This document shows, one piece after another, positions 19,073 to 28,337 of a stretch of 64,000 nucleotides of DNA. The position numbers were made by a program, and so were the translations under genes. Within the stretch, counting starts at the first letter, position 1. Each line of letters starts with the position of its first letter. Origin of the DNA: Spirulina major PCC 6313. Lineage in GTDB: Bacteria; Cyanobacteriota; Cyanobacteriia; Cyanobacteriales; Spirulinaceae. Under the pieces are notes generated by a model. That model was not told where the DNA came from. It made no database searches and saw nothing but the letters and a program-made list of their open reading frames with translations. The stretch lies in assembly GCF_001890765.1 (NCBI RefSeq), contig NZ_KV878783.1:4368771-4432770 (forward strand), read 5' to 3'.

Positions 19073-21303
19073 GACGCGGGGCGACTCGCCTGGTCGGCAG
19101 ACGGTTGTGCCGCTGAATGCTGCTGGACTGGAATGGTGATGATAAACGTCGTGCCTTCACCGGGTTTGGATTGACAACGAATCGATCCGTGATGTTTTTC
19201 CGTGATGATTTGATAGCTAATCGACATCCCTAACCCCGTGCCTTGGCCGATCGCTTTGGTGGTAAAAAAGGGATCAAAGATTTTGGATTGAATCTCTTTA
19301 GGAATCCCTAAGGCATTATCTTGAAATGTGATTTCAACCTGTTGCTCATCTCCCTGTTGTACAAGTTTTGTGGCGATCGTGATCTGATTGGGATCTGCTT
19401 TGATGTCTTGATAGCTTCGAGCTTGATTGCGTTCTTCAAGCGCATCAAGGGCATTCACCAAAATATTCATAAACACCTGATTCAATTGCCCTGAATAACA
19501 TTCGATCAAGGGTAGATCACCATAGTGTTTTTTGATGATAATTTCCGGATGCTTCGGTGTTGCCTTGAGACGATTTTGCAAAATCATCAAGGTGCTATCA
19601 ATCCCCTCATGGAGATTCACATCTTTATAGTCGGCTTCATCCAAACGCGAGAAACTGCGCAAAGAATTGACGATTTCACGAATGCGCTGCGATCCCACCT
19701 TCATCGAATCGATCAGGCTCGGCAAGTCTTCGAGAAGAAAATTCACCTCTTTCTCTTCGATTAACTCCGCTAAATCAGGCGCAGGATTGGGGTAATGTTC
19801 CTGATAGGTGGTAACCACTGTGGTTAAGTCCTGGACGTATTCATCAATATGAATTAGGTTCCCGTAGATGAAGTTCACCGGATTGTTGATTTCATGGGCA
19901 ACTCCAGCTACTAATTGACCCAAGCTGGACATTTTTTCCGTTTGTACGAGTTGGCTTTGGGTCTGTTTGAGGGTTTTGATCGTGTCGCGGAGGGTTTTTG
20001 TTTTTTGATGGAGTAAGGCTTCGTCTTTTTTGCGATCGCTAATATCCCGACAGACCACTAATCCCCCTTGGACGTTGCCGATTTCATCCAACAAGGGCCG
20101 CCCATTCACACTCGTCCACAGGCCCTCCGGAGCCGTAGCATGGCGGACAAAAATTTCAAATTCATCCACCGCTTCCCCTTGCAAGCTCCGAACGAGGGGA
20201 ATTTCCTCTGGGGCTAAGGGCGTGACTTGATCTCCATGAAAGAGGCCATATTGTTCAGACCATGCCTCGTGATTCGTCTCCGTGGGGCCATTGCCAAACA
20301 TGGCCGCTGCGGCAGGATTGAAGACCAAAAATTTGCCGTCGGCATCACTGACCACCACCCCTTCGCTCATGTTGTCGAGGATCGATTGCAAAATATTGGT
20401 TTGCTGTTGCAGTTGCTCCTCAGCGGCTTTGCGATCGCTAATATCCGTAATTGTGCCCACATAGCCATCCTGATTCGGGAGGGGAACCGCTTGGCTAATC
20501 ACCCACGACACCGACCCATCCGGACGCTGAAACCGGCATTCGGTGCGGAATGCACTCTGGTTTTGGGCGGCTTCATGCCAAAGTTGAAAGGCGCGATCGC
20601 GATCCTCCGGATGGAGCGCCCCCGCCCAGCCCAACCCCAACGCTTCATCAGCACTGAGACCGGCGATCGCTTGCCAGCGATCGTTCGTATAGACACAATA
20701 CCCCTGTACATCCGTCATAAACACACAGATCGGCGATGCCTCTAAAATCCCCACCAACCGCTGACGCGCCAAATCCCCCTGCTTTCGCTCCGTAATATCC
20801 AACGCATTCCCCACCAAGCGATAGATCTCCCCCTGGGGGTTGCGCAACGGAGTGAGCGTCGTCTGAGACCAAGTCTCTTCCTTCTGAAACGGCACAAATT
20901 CTTCGTAGGCGATCGCCGCTCCACAATCTAGGCATCGTTGATAATTGGCTCGAATCTCAGCCCCCATCTCCGGGCCAAACGCTGCCTCCGGTGTCTGCCC
21001 ACAGATTTCCACTGCACTGCGTCCCGTCCAAGTTTCAATCACAGGATTCACCGCCGCCATCACAAAATCCTGTTCTGGTGTCACATCGACCGCAAACAAC
21101 CCCAGCGGTGATGCATCAAACACACTCTGCCAAAACGAGGGCGTAATCCAGTGGGTGCTAATGTCTTCAATCGTTTGCTGCGATGTTAGAAGTTGTGCCT
21201 CGGCCTGTTGGCGACGTTGGATTTCAAAATGTAAACGGCGCTGGAGATGCTGAAGTTCATCAGCTTGACGCATATGCTCATCACGCGAGAAATAAGCAAC
21301 CAT
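19069..21303 (-). CDS. Multi-PAS sensor histidine kinase
   Basis: 744 residues, no membrane helix seen, so probably cytosolic. A short coiled coil (HLQRRLHFEIQRRQQAEAQL) leads into three PAS domains (about 50-170, 175-295, 300-425), each ending in a PAC-like D-I-[ST]-[ED/D]-RK motif. A linker coil precedes the HisKA box VAGVAHEINNPVNFIYGN, with the phospho-His near residue 468. The HATPase domain ends the protein (LVNALDAL, FTTKAIGQGTGLGMSISY). No response regulator is adjacent. Ligand or cofactor of the PAS domains is unknown. Confidence 0.93.
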   Translation of the reverse strand: MVAYFSRDEHMRQADELQHLQRRLHFEIQRRQQAEAQLLTSQQTIEDISTHWITPSFWQSVFDASPLGLFAVDVTPEQDFVMAAVNPVIETWTGRSAVEICGQTPEAAFGPEMGAEIRANYQRCLDCGAAIAYEEFVPFQKEETWSQTTLTPLRNPQGEIYRLVGNALDITERKQGDLARQRLVGILEASPICVFMTDVQGYCVYTNDRWQAIAGLSADEALGLGWAGALHPEDRDRAFQLWHEAAQNQSAFRTECRFQRPDGSVSWVISQAVPLPNQDGYVGTITDISDRKAAEEQLQQQTNILQSILDNMSEGVVVSDADGKFLVFNPAAAAMFGNGPTETNHEAWSEQYGLFHGDQVTPLAPEEIPLVRSLQGEAVDEFEIFVRHATAPEGLWTSVNGRPLLDEIGNVQGGLVVCRDISDRKKDEALLHQKTKTLRDTIKTLKQTQSQLVQTEKMSSLGQLVAGVAHEINNPVNFIYGNLIHIDEYVQDLTTVVTTYQEHYPNPAPDLAELIEEKEVNFLLEDLPSLIDSMKVGSQRIREIVNSLRSFSRLDEADYKDVNLHEGIDSTLMILQNRLKATPKHPEIIIKKHYGDLPLIECYSGQLNQVFMNILVNALDALEERNQARSYQDIKADPNQITIATKLVQQGDEQQVEITFQDNALGIPKEIQSKIFDPFFTTKAIGQGTGLGMSISYQIITEKHHGSIRCQSKPGEGTTFIITIPVQQHSAAQPSADQASRPAS

Positions 21304-21710
21304 GGCAACTTCCCAAAATTAAAGAAGGAACAGGATAATCCGAAAAATAGTATTGAGGCCCTGAGGTGTGATCTGCCTGAAATGTCACAGTGACAGGCCG
21401 TGAAGAAATTAACGCACTGCTGCAACACGTCTTAATTAGTGATCATCTTGTCATCCATGAAACCCCTATCCGGTGGGCAGTGCTCACCCTATACGAGATG
21501 TTTTTTTAATTCCCTTTTTTAGCCCTGTCGGTTTAGTAGAGTGTTGTCTATCTGAACAGTAATGTACAAATGTGAAAAAGTTGTGAAATGAGTCACGAAT
21601 TATGCTACATCCCTGGGGTTCATTTGCTCAGGGAAAAACATCACCCGCCCTAGACAGGCTTCGCTCCTGTCCACTATGCTTAAATGCTTGACGGTTAAGG
21701 GATTGATGTT
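21304..21710. other. Intergenic region between the histidine kinase and thrB
   Basis: About 400 bases containing the divergent promoters. The only structure seen is a short hairpin, GACAGG/CCTGTC near 21652-21672, just before thrB, and a GTCACAGTGAC palindrome near 21385. No convincing gene or RNA recognised. Confidence 0.5.
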
Positions 21711-22607
21711 GTGGTAAAAATAACGGTTCCGGCAACAACGGCCAATCTTGGCCCAGGGTTTGACTGCATTGGTGCGGCTCTCACGCTTTACAATCGCTTT
21801 GAATTTACTCCGGCTGACGCGCTTCAGATTGATGTTCGGGGAGAGGGGCAAGAGTTGGTAAGCCAGGGAACTGATAATTTGGTGTATCAATCGTTTTGCT
21901 ATCTTTATGCGGAGCTTGGCCAAATGCCGCCGCCGATTCATCTGGAGATCAAGATGGGGATTCCGTTGGCGCGGGGCTTGGGCAGTTCGGCGACCGCGAT
22001 CGTCGGCGGGCTGATGGGTGCCAATGATTTGGCGGGACACCCCTTAGACACCACCGCGCTGATTAATTTAGCAACCCAAATTGAAGGCCATCCCGACAAT
22101 GTTGTACCGGCTTTGTTAGGCGGGTGTCACCTGGCCGCGAAGGATGGCGAGGATTGGCACATTGGCAGTATTTCCTGGCATCCGTCGCTCATTCCCGTGG
22201 TGGCGATTCCGAATTTTACGCTCTCGACGGAAGTGGCGCGATCGGTGTTGCCGTCGGAGGTGAGCCGTCAGGATGCGATTTCAAATATTGCCCGGTTTGG
22301 CTTGCTGTTGCGGGGGTTGGAAACGGGCTGCGAAGACTGGCTGCGGGTGGGTTTGCAGGATTCAATTCACCAACCCTATCGCCAAACCTTAATTAAGGGC
22401 TACGAGGCGGTTCACGCGGCAGCGTTGGCGGCGGGAGCCTACGGCATGGTGATTAGTGGAGCAGGGCCGACGGTGTTGGCGATGACCCATGCAGACGAGG
22501 CCAATGCGGTGGCGACGAGTATGGAATCGACTTGGCGGGGGTTGGGGATTGAGCCGCAAATTCATATTTTGTCGATGGATACGGCGGGGGCGCGATCGCT
22601 GATCTAA
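21711..22607 (+). CDS. thrB: Homoserine kinase
   Basis: Phosphorylates homoserine with ATP in threonine synthesis; a GHMP-kinase family member. The 298-residue protein opens with VPATTANLGPGFDCIGAAL, has the ATP-binding loop PLARGLGSSATAIVGG near residue 85 and the late GHMP motif GAYGMVISGAGPTVLA near residue 243. It starts with GTG. The stop codon lies in the first unit of a 20-base tandem duplication. Confidence 0.96.
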   Translation: MVKITVPATTANLGPGFDCIGAALTLYNRFEFTPADALQIDVRGEGQELVSQGTDNLVYQSFCYLYAELGQMPPPIHLEIKMGIPLARGLGSSATAIVGGLMGANDLAGHPLDTTALINLATQIEGHPDNVVPALLGGCHLAAKDGEDWHIGSISWHPSLIPVVAIPNFTLSTEVARSVLPSEVSRQDAISNIARFGLLLRGLETGCEDWLRVGLQDSIHQPYRQTLIKGYEAVHAAALAAGAYGMVISGAGPTVLAMTHADEANAVATSMESTWRGLGIEPQIHILSMDTAGARSLI

Positions 22608-22640
22608 CTCCCATCACGCTGATCTAGCTCCCATCACACT
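22601..22640. repeat. 20-bp tandem duplication at the thrB stop
   Basis: Two adjacent 20-base units differ at two positions; both read GATCTA-CTCCCATCAC-CT. The first contains the thrB stop codon TAA, the second has TAG at the same place. Probably slippage; no function is implied. Confidence 0.7.
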
Positions 22641-22733
22641 GAATCTCAAATCCAAGCACGCCGTTAAATTTAGCCCGCCTGCTCCTTCCGTGCGGCAAGC
22701 TAGAAACTGTAGTTTCTCAGACCTGCCTAGCTT

Positions 22734-23492
22734 GTGAGCTTTACAATTGATCGCTATGCCTATTTAACGTCTCCCCTCCACCGCTGGGAGCCGCGAGCGA
22801 AGTTGGTGGGTCTGTTGGCATTGATTTTTGCCTTTGGGACGGTGCAGCAATTGACGGTGCTGCCGTGGATGGTGCTGGTGACGGTGGGTCTCTATGGCCT
22901 GTCGCGGTTGCCCTGGGCCTTTGGTCTGAACCAACTGCGCTATCCGGGGGCGTTTATGGTGATGGTGGTGATTTTGGTGCCCTTTGCGGGGGGGGAAACG
23001 GTGCTGTGGCAGTGGGGGGCGTTGCGGTTGACGGCGGAGGGCTGTTGGATGGTGGTGCGGGTGGGGGTGCGGTTTTTCTCGATTGTGACGTTGAGTGTGG
23101 TGCTGTTCGGAACGACACCGTTAACGAAAACGTTGCGGGCGATGCGATCGCTGGGCATTCCCTCTCTCTTAGTGGATATGGCGTTGCTCACCTATCGCTA
23201 TCTCCAAGAGTTCAACAACACCCGCCGCACAATGCAGCAGGCGATGCGCTTACGGGGCTTTCAAGGCGATCGCCTTTCGATCCGCAGCCTGCGCCATTGG
23301 GCCCAATTGGCGGGCAGTTTGCTCGTCCGCAGTTATGACCGGGCGACGCGGGTTTACGTGGCGATGCTCCTCCGGGGGTACGGCCAACAGTGGCAGGGTA
23401 AATCGCTGGGCTGGCGGGGGATTGATCGGCGCAGTTGGCTGGCGATGGGAGGGATGGGCGCGATCGCGATCGCCTTTGTCTGGTTCGGTTGA
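22734..23492 (+). CDS. CbiQ/EcfT-family energy-coupling factor transmembrane protein
   Basis: 252 residues with about five membrane helices and the family's charged cytoplasmic segment, here MRLRGFQGDRLSIRSL near residue 165 and a later AMLLRGYGQQ near residue 205; these Ala-Arg-Gly-type boxes couple to the ATPases. In ECF transporters it links a substrate-binding S component to two ATPases. Neither partner is next to it, so the substrate (vitamin, cobalt, nickel) is open. GTG start at 22734. Confidence 0.87.
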   Translation: MSFTIDRYAYLTSPLHRWEPRAKLVGLLALIFAFGTVQQLTVLPWMVLVTVGLYGLSRLPWAFGLNQLRYPGAFMVMVVILVPFAGGETVLWQWGALRLTAEGCWMVVRVGVRFFSIVTLSVVLFGTTPLTKTLRAMRSLGIPSLLVDMALLTYRYLQEFNNTRRTMQQAMRLRGFQGDRLSIRSLRHWAQLAGSLLVRSYDRATRVYVAMLLRGYGQQWQGKSLGWRGIDRRSWLAMGGMGAIAIAFVWFG

Positions 23493-23521
23493 CCCCATGA
23501 GCCGGATTTCGCACCGCAGAC

Positions 23522-23550
23522 AAAAAAAAAGAGAGTCACCTCGGTGACTC
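23522..23550 (-). terminator. Intrinsic terminator for the DUF1400 hydrolase gene
   Basis: Read on the minus strand, GAGTCACC-GA-GGTGACTC forms a perfect eight-base-pair stem followed by a run of T (the A-run at 23522-23530). It lies about 160 bases beyond the stop of the gene ending at 23708. Confidence 0.8.
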
Positions 23551-23707
23551 CCCCAATCATCAGGGTGCATCTACAGTTATTACTATAGATTGTTTAGTGA
23601 GGGGTGTCACCCCCCACCCTTAAGTTTTTGCAAAAAAAGGGTTAAAGCGATCGCAGTTCTGAGCGGGGATCAGGGCCTGAGTCCGCCTGGTCTGGGCTGA
23701 CTGACCC

Positions 23708-25516
23708 CTACACTGGTTTTTGACTCAATAAATCCGTAAAAATCCGATCCAACTGACCCCGACAGGACTGGGGTGGATTGAGGCGATGTTGCAGGGCGAT
23801 CCAGCGTTCATTGAGGGCAGCGAGGAGCGATCGCGACGCATCCGGCACCAGGGTCGGCACGGTCAGCACCTGCACCCAGCGGGATAATTCTGGCGGTAAT
23901 TCTGTTGCGAGTCGCATCGTCAGTTGGGGCGTGGATTGGGACTGGACATAGTAAGGAGTCAGAAACGGACGGTAGATCATCGCGTTCTCCGTGCGTTGTT
24001 CCACAAACGCTAAAATCACGCCGCGCATCAAATTCCGCACCGGTTCCGCCTCCGCCCCCATCACCTCCTGCACCAGCGTACTTTGGGCCATCGTACTGCC
24101 GCTGTTGCTCTCGTCGGTGATGCTCATGTGGGTTGCCCCCAAGATCGTCACGAAATATTTGGACACCTTTAATTGTTCAAAGGCTTGGAGTTGATGATCC
24201 AGCGGCGGGGCGACGGCATCGCGGCTATTACTCAGAATCAGCGTCGGCACATCCACCCGACTTAAGCCGTCCTCCCCAAAAAGATGACCCGTCACCGGAT
24301 TGAGGGCCACCACCTGCACCACGCGGCGATCGCGGAAATTCAAGGTGCGATCGGGCAGGGGTGCAGCCGAACATTGCAGCCAATCCGCCGGAGCACGACC
24401 AATGGGGCTGCTCTCTTGGCAAAACTTCCGTAAGGCGAGGAGATCAAGCTCACCCCCGGCAAGGGCGATCGCAGTATATCCCCCCGACGAATGACCCACC
24501 ACCACCACCTCAGTTGTGTTGAACTTATCCTTTATATAAGGCCAGTTTTCATTGAGGGTTTCTAACTCATCCAACAGGAACTGCACATCCAAGGGCCGAT
24601 TCACCAATTCCTGAGCCGAGAGCACCTCGGCCGGTTTACGATTGAGCGAAATTTCCGCGAGCAGATCAATATTGCTCCCCGGATGCTCCAAGGATGCAAC
24701 GCTAAACCCATAGGACGCGAGATGATTCGCTAAATAGGCCATAAAGCGCCGATCCGCTGCGAAACCGTGGGATAGGACAATCAACGGGCCACGCGGCTGG
24801 GCGCTGTAGTACAGATCGACTTTAATTTGTCGCTGGCGGGTGTCATCGTTTAAGACGAGCGATCGCTGTCGCACGGCATGGGGGCCCGGTTGAGTCGGGT
24901 CAAAACTAGGATGGGGGCTTTGGCCGCGTAGGGGTGGGGCAGCCAATTTTCGCGCCATGATCGGGGTGAGAAATTGGCTTTGGATTGCGGCGCGTTTGAG
25001 TTGGAGGGCGAGGCGGGCAGTGGTGGGGAGGTCAATCACGAGTTCCGCCTGGGGGTAGTGGGAAAGGAGGGTGAGGGGGGTAATCCGTTCAGCGTTGTCG
25101 AGGGTGAGGTAGAGGGCGGTTTGGAGATCGGCGGTGGTGCTGTGGGGGATGGCTGCTTGCAACTGTTCGAGCAGGATTTGCCCATCGCGGGTGTTGAGGA
25201 GGTCAGCGAGGAAGCGATCGGCGATGTTGCGATCGATGGCGAAGGTTTGGTTGAGGAGCGATCGCAGTTCCGGTGTCAGCAAGGGCGCAAACCGTTGCAG
25301 TGTGGGGGACAGTTCCCCGGTGTCGGTAAAGTGCTTCAGTTCATCGAGGGCAATGGTTTGGTCAAACGGGCCCACTTTTAAGGTGAGGCGTTCGGTGGCT
25401 TTCGCGCTGAGGGGAGCCAAACTGCTCCAGAGCGTGAGCCCGAAAGCGGCGAGAGTGAGGCGGAAATCAAGAGAAAACACACGCACAACGTCTGATGGAA
25501 TAAACAAACAAGGCAA
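23708..25516 (-). CDS. Secreted alpha/beta hydrolase with DUF1400 domain
   Basis: 602 residues. A hydrophobic export signal covers about residues 15-38. Residues 40-180 are the DUF1400 region of cyanobacterial hydrolases (LKVGPFDQTIALDEL, PLLTPELRSLLNQTF). The catalytic domain follows: IVLSHGFAADRRFMAYLANH near residue 258, nucleophile elbow VVVGHSSGGYTA near residue 345, a Ser/Asp loop ILSNSRDAVAPP and the catalytic His in ILGATHMSI near residue 465. It resembles platelet-activating-factor acetylhydrolase-like lipases; the natural substrate is unknown. Confidence 0.87.
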   Translation of the reverse strand: MPCLFIPSDVVRVFSLDFRLTLAAFGLTLWSSLAPLSAKATERLTLKVGPFDQTIALDELKHFTDTGELSPTLQRFAPLLTPELRSLLNQTFAIDRNIADRFLADLLNTRDGQILLEQLQAAIPHSTTADLQTALYLTLDNAERITPLTLLSHYPQAELVIDLPTTARLALQLKRAAIQSQFLTPIMARKLAAPPLRGQSPHPSFDPTQPGPHAVRQRSLVLNDDTRQRQIKVDLYYSAQPRGPLIVLSHGFAADRRFMAYLANHLASYGFSVASLEHPGSNIDLLAEISLNRKPAEVLSAQELVNRPLDVQFLLDELETLNENWPYIKDKFNTTEVVVVGHSSGGYTAIALAGGELDLLALRKFCQESSPIGRAPADWLQCSAAPLPDRTLNFRDRRVVQVVALNPVTGHLFGEDGLSRVDVPTLILSNSRDAVAPPLDHQLQAFEQLKVSKYFVTILGATHMSITDESNSGSTMAQSTLVQEVMGAEAEPVRNLMRGVILAFVEQRTENAMIYRPFLTPYYVQSQSTPQLTMRLATELPPELSRWVQVLTVPTLVPDASRSLLAALNERWIALQHRLNPPQSCRGQLDRIFTDLLSQKPV

Positions 25517-25764
25517 GGTGGACTGAGATTAAGGCTGTTGAGCCCCGTTATACCGAATAAGTTCCAATTACCCTCTCCCGTCATACGGGGGATTCGTGAG
25601 CAAAGCCACTTCATTTTAGACGGTGATCCTGATGAAAAGCATCCGGGCCGGGGGAGTGCGATCGCCCCTCATCTCCATCCACCGGAAACCCAAGAGGGGG
25701 GATCTGACCCCCTACAATTGAGAATGAACTCAATTGCCATTATTCACCCAAGGACGGATCAACT

Positions 25765-26904
25765 GTGCTGCTTTCCAAAGGCTGTGAAATCGAACTCTAC
25801 ACCGGACATCCCGACGGCACCATCGTCGGCCTGTCCGATCATATTGTCCATGACCTATCCGGATTTGTGCGCGAACCCGATAGCCGCAACGTGGAATACA
25901 CCACAGCCCCGTTTAGTGGTTATGATCGCCTTCTCTGCGCCCTCGTCCGTCCCCGCCAACAACTGCGCCACTACCTCCCCCAGCACGGCGACTATACCCT
26001 CCACCCCGGTAGCACCCTCTCCCTCGGTGACACCCGCCAATTCTTTCGCTCCGACCCTAACAACCCCTACCACGCCTACATCGAGCAGACCTATCACACC
26101 ACCGTCGTCACCGCCAGCGTCCATATCAATATCGGCATTGATGACCCTGACCTCCTGATGCGTGCCTATCGCCTCATTCGCCTTGAAGCGCCGCTGTATC
26201 TGGCCCTGAGTGCCTCATCGCCTTTCCTCGACGGCCAACCGACGGGCTTCCATTCCACCCGCTGGGCCGTTTTTCCCCAAACCCCCGACCATGTGCCCCT
26301 GTTTACGAGCCATGCCGACTTCGTCCACTGGACAGAGGAGCAATTGCGCCTCGGCACCATGCAGAATGTCCGCCACCTCTGGGTTTCCGTGCGTCCCAAT
26401 GGCGATCACCGCCCCTACAATCTCAATCGTCTTGAATTGCGCATCTGTGATCTCGTCAGCAACCCGATTGCCTTGCTCGCGATCGTCGCCTTCCTTGAAG
26501 CCCGCCTGACCCAACTCCTCACCGATGAGCGTCTCGATCCCCTCACCCAAAGCCAGTTCACCCCCGATGAACTCCTCGCCCTCACCGTCGCCAATGAACA
26601 GGCCGCTGCGAAACATAGCCTCGCCGCCACCCTCTGCCATTGGCAAGATGGGCGATCGCTCACCGCTGCTGACTGGATCGACCAAATTTATGAGACCCTG
26701 TGGCCCACCGCCAAGCAGCGGAGTTTTAGCTGCTTCCTCTCCCCCTTGCGGAAGATTCTCAGCCAGGGAAACGAGGCCCAGCGCTGGTTAGCCCAGTATG
26801 AGCAGGGACAGTCTCCCCAACAGATTATGCAAGGCGCGATCGCCGCCATGGCCCAAGCTGAACTGGAATTACAGGAAAAACTCTGCGTCGAAATGGCTGT
26901 GTAA
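25765..26904 (+). CDS. gshA: Glutamate-cysteine ligase, cyanobacterial type
   Basis: Catalyses the first step of glutathione synthesis. The 379-residue protein starts LLSKGCEIELYTGHPDG and carries VREPDSRNVEYTTAP near residue 40 and TASVHINIGIDDPDL near residue 115, all typical of the cyanobacterial gamma-glutamylcysteine synthetase family (related to plant and proteobacterial long forms only distantly). GTG start with AAGGA upstream. gshB is not in the window. Confidence 0.93.
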   Translation: MLLSKGCEIELYTGHPDGTIVGLSDHIVHDLSGFVREPDSRNVEYTTAPFSGYDRLLCALVRPRQQLRHYLPQHGDYTLHPGSTLSLGDTRQFFRSDPNNPYHAYIEQTYHTTVVTASVHINIGIDDPDLLMRAYRLIRLEAPLYLALSASSPFLDGQPTGFHSTRWAVFPQTPDHVPLFTSHADFVHWTEEQLRLGTMQNVRHLWVSVRPNGDHRPYNLNRLELRICDLVSNPIALLAIVAFLEARLTQLLTDERLDPLTQSQFTPDELLALTVANEQAAAKHSLAATLCHWQDGRSLTAADWIDQIYETLWPTAKQRSFSCFLSPLRKILSQGNEAQRWLAQYEQGQSPQQIMQGAIAAMAQAELELQEKLCVEMAV

Positions 26905-27061
26905 TCCCGATGCGATCAGGCATTGAGCCGGATTAATCATTAATGCAACAATACTTCACAAAAACTAATCAATCCCCTGTACACGGGTGCTATCAGGAAA
27001 ACGAATCGATTGCCCCGGAGCCGATTCTTTCATCCATTCACAGCGATACAGTATCCTAGCC

Positions 27062-27523
27062 ATGCCTCATGTTGTTTTAGTCCATCCCGAAATCCCCCCC
27101 AACACCGGCAATATTGCCCGCACCTGTGCCGCCACAAAAACAGAGCTACACTTGATTGAACCCTTGGGGTTTGAGTTAAGCGATCGCTACCTAAAGCGAG
27201 CCGGATTAGACTATTGGCCCTACGTTAAACTGCATTGCCATCCAGATATTGAATCGTTTTATCATGTACAAGCCCAGCGCGGCGGCCGCTGTATCGGCTT
27301 TAGTGTCTCCGGAACCTGTAGCCATACTGACTTCCAATTCCAAGCCGATGACTGGCTCCTCTTTGGCTGTGAAACCCAAGGATTGCCCAAGGCCGTCCTT
27401 GCCGCCTGTCCCGCCACTGTCTACATTCCTATGGCAGAACCAGGGGTGCGCAGCTTGAATCTGTCGGTGAGCGTGGCGATCGGACTCTTTGAAGCCCGTC
27501 GTCAGGTGGGACTCCTGCCATAG
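27062..27523 (+). CDS. trmL: tRNA (cytidine(34)-2'-O)-methyltransferase
   Basis: A 153-residue SPOUT methyltransferase that 2'-O-methylates the wobble base of tRNA-Leu isoacceptors. Seen: HVVLVHPEIPPNTGNIARTC at the start, LFGCETQGLP near residue 100 and the knot-forming end MAEPGVRSLNLSVSVAI. The ATG at 27062 begins the conserved domain; an upstream in-frame start would add 25 residues unlike the family. Confidence 0.93.
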   Translation: MPHVVLVHPEIPPNTGNIARTCAATKTELHLIEPLGFELSDRYLKRAGLDYWPYVKLHCHPDIESFYHVQAQRGGRCIGFSVSGTCSHTDFQFQADDWLLFGCETQGLPKAVLAACPATVYIPMAEPGVRSLNLSVSVAIGLFEARRQVGLLP

Positions 27524-27762
27524 CCCTCTTTTATCACTGCATCGCGATAAAGTGCTGTTTCCCCTTACACCAGACCCCATCATTTTCAGTGGTTCCGCAT
27601 TGCAGATTTCAGAGCCAGGTGAGGACGATTGGCCGCCAACCTCAACCCCGAAGAGTCCTGATGCTGAATGGTTTTCTTCGGATTAATCTCGCTGTCCTCG
27701 ATAGATGGCCGGCAATTGAGTGCATCCTCACCCTTTCCAGTCATTGGGGAACGATAGACCCC

Positions 27763-27791
27763 TTCTTAGTGTTCGCAAGTCTCCGTATAAT
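27763..27791 (+). promoter_or_regulatory. Candidate promoter for the LysM/M23 leader transcript
   Basis: TATAAT at 27786-27791 with TTCTTA 17 bases upstream (weak -35). It would start a leader of roughly 540 bases before the TTG start codon at 28338. Inference only. Confidence 0.35.
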
Positions 27792-27869
27792 TACGATAAG
27801 AAATCTAGACTCATAGCTGACTTTAGTGCTGTAAGCTACCAAGTTTTAACAATTTGATAAGAAATTTCT

Positions 27870-28050
27870 ATCACCTCTTGAGCTAAGGGGTTTGATCCGT
27901 CAGCAGCCTAAAATCCTGATGCCAGTCCGAAAAAATAGGACCGAAAAGCTATGAGGGGAAAGGATTCCAGTCTTTCGTCAGGGGATTCGTTCACCGCAAT
28001 AGTTGTGTGCTAACCCCGCCGCGCCCCAGAGAGGATGGCCTTGTCGTAGT
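27870..28050 (+). promoter_or_regulatory. Candidate structured leader, possibly c-di-AMP (ydaO/yuaA-type) riboswitch
   Basis: Near the end of the region GTGCTAACCCCG is followed ten bases later by GAGAGGA, as in the conserved GCUAACCUCG...GAGAGGA end of ydaO/yuaA RNAs. GAGGGGAAAGG at about 27950 can pair its GGGG with that CCCC. The downstream gene, a peptidoglycan hydrolase with LysM domains, is the type of gene this riboswitch controls. The middle motif GGGGUGAAUC is not clearly present, so the class is uncertain. Confidence 0.35.
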
Positions 28051-28337
28051 CGCAAAGTTCGCTTAGATTACACTTCAACTGGTTTGAATGACTGTCCGGG
28101 TCAATGCTCTCAACTCAAGAACGTATCTACAGTTAGCGCATTTTCAAATCAATATTTTCAAGGTTTGACTTGTCTAATTTGGAAAAGCAGAGTAACCTTA
28201 CCTACGTCAACACATCACACACATCACACAACGTTTGTGATTGTTGTCACGCTCACACTCAGTGAGGTTTCTCTCTAAAGCAGTGCATCGCTTACTGTTT
28301 CACCAAGAGTCATTCTTTACTGTCCAGGAGGTCGTTT

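Larger units (their letters stand above)
27524..28337 (+). other. Long intergenic leader upstream of the LysM/M23 gene
   Basis: About 810 bases without a credible gene. It holds a perfect TATAAT at 27786-27791, a structured stretch around 27870-28050 (separate entry), and a short direct repeat (ACACATCAC twice, near 28206-28225). Small open frames here have no ribosome sites and no family resemblance. Confidence 0.6.

Noticed and set aside
20227-20745. 172-codon plus-strand frame inside the PAS histidine kinase gene
   Set aside because: Antisense shadow of conserved PAS domains; no ribosome site or family.
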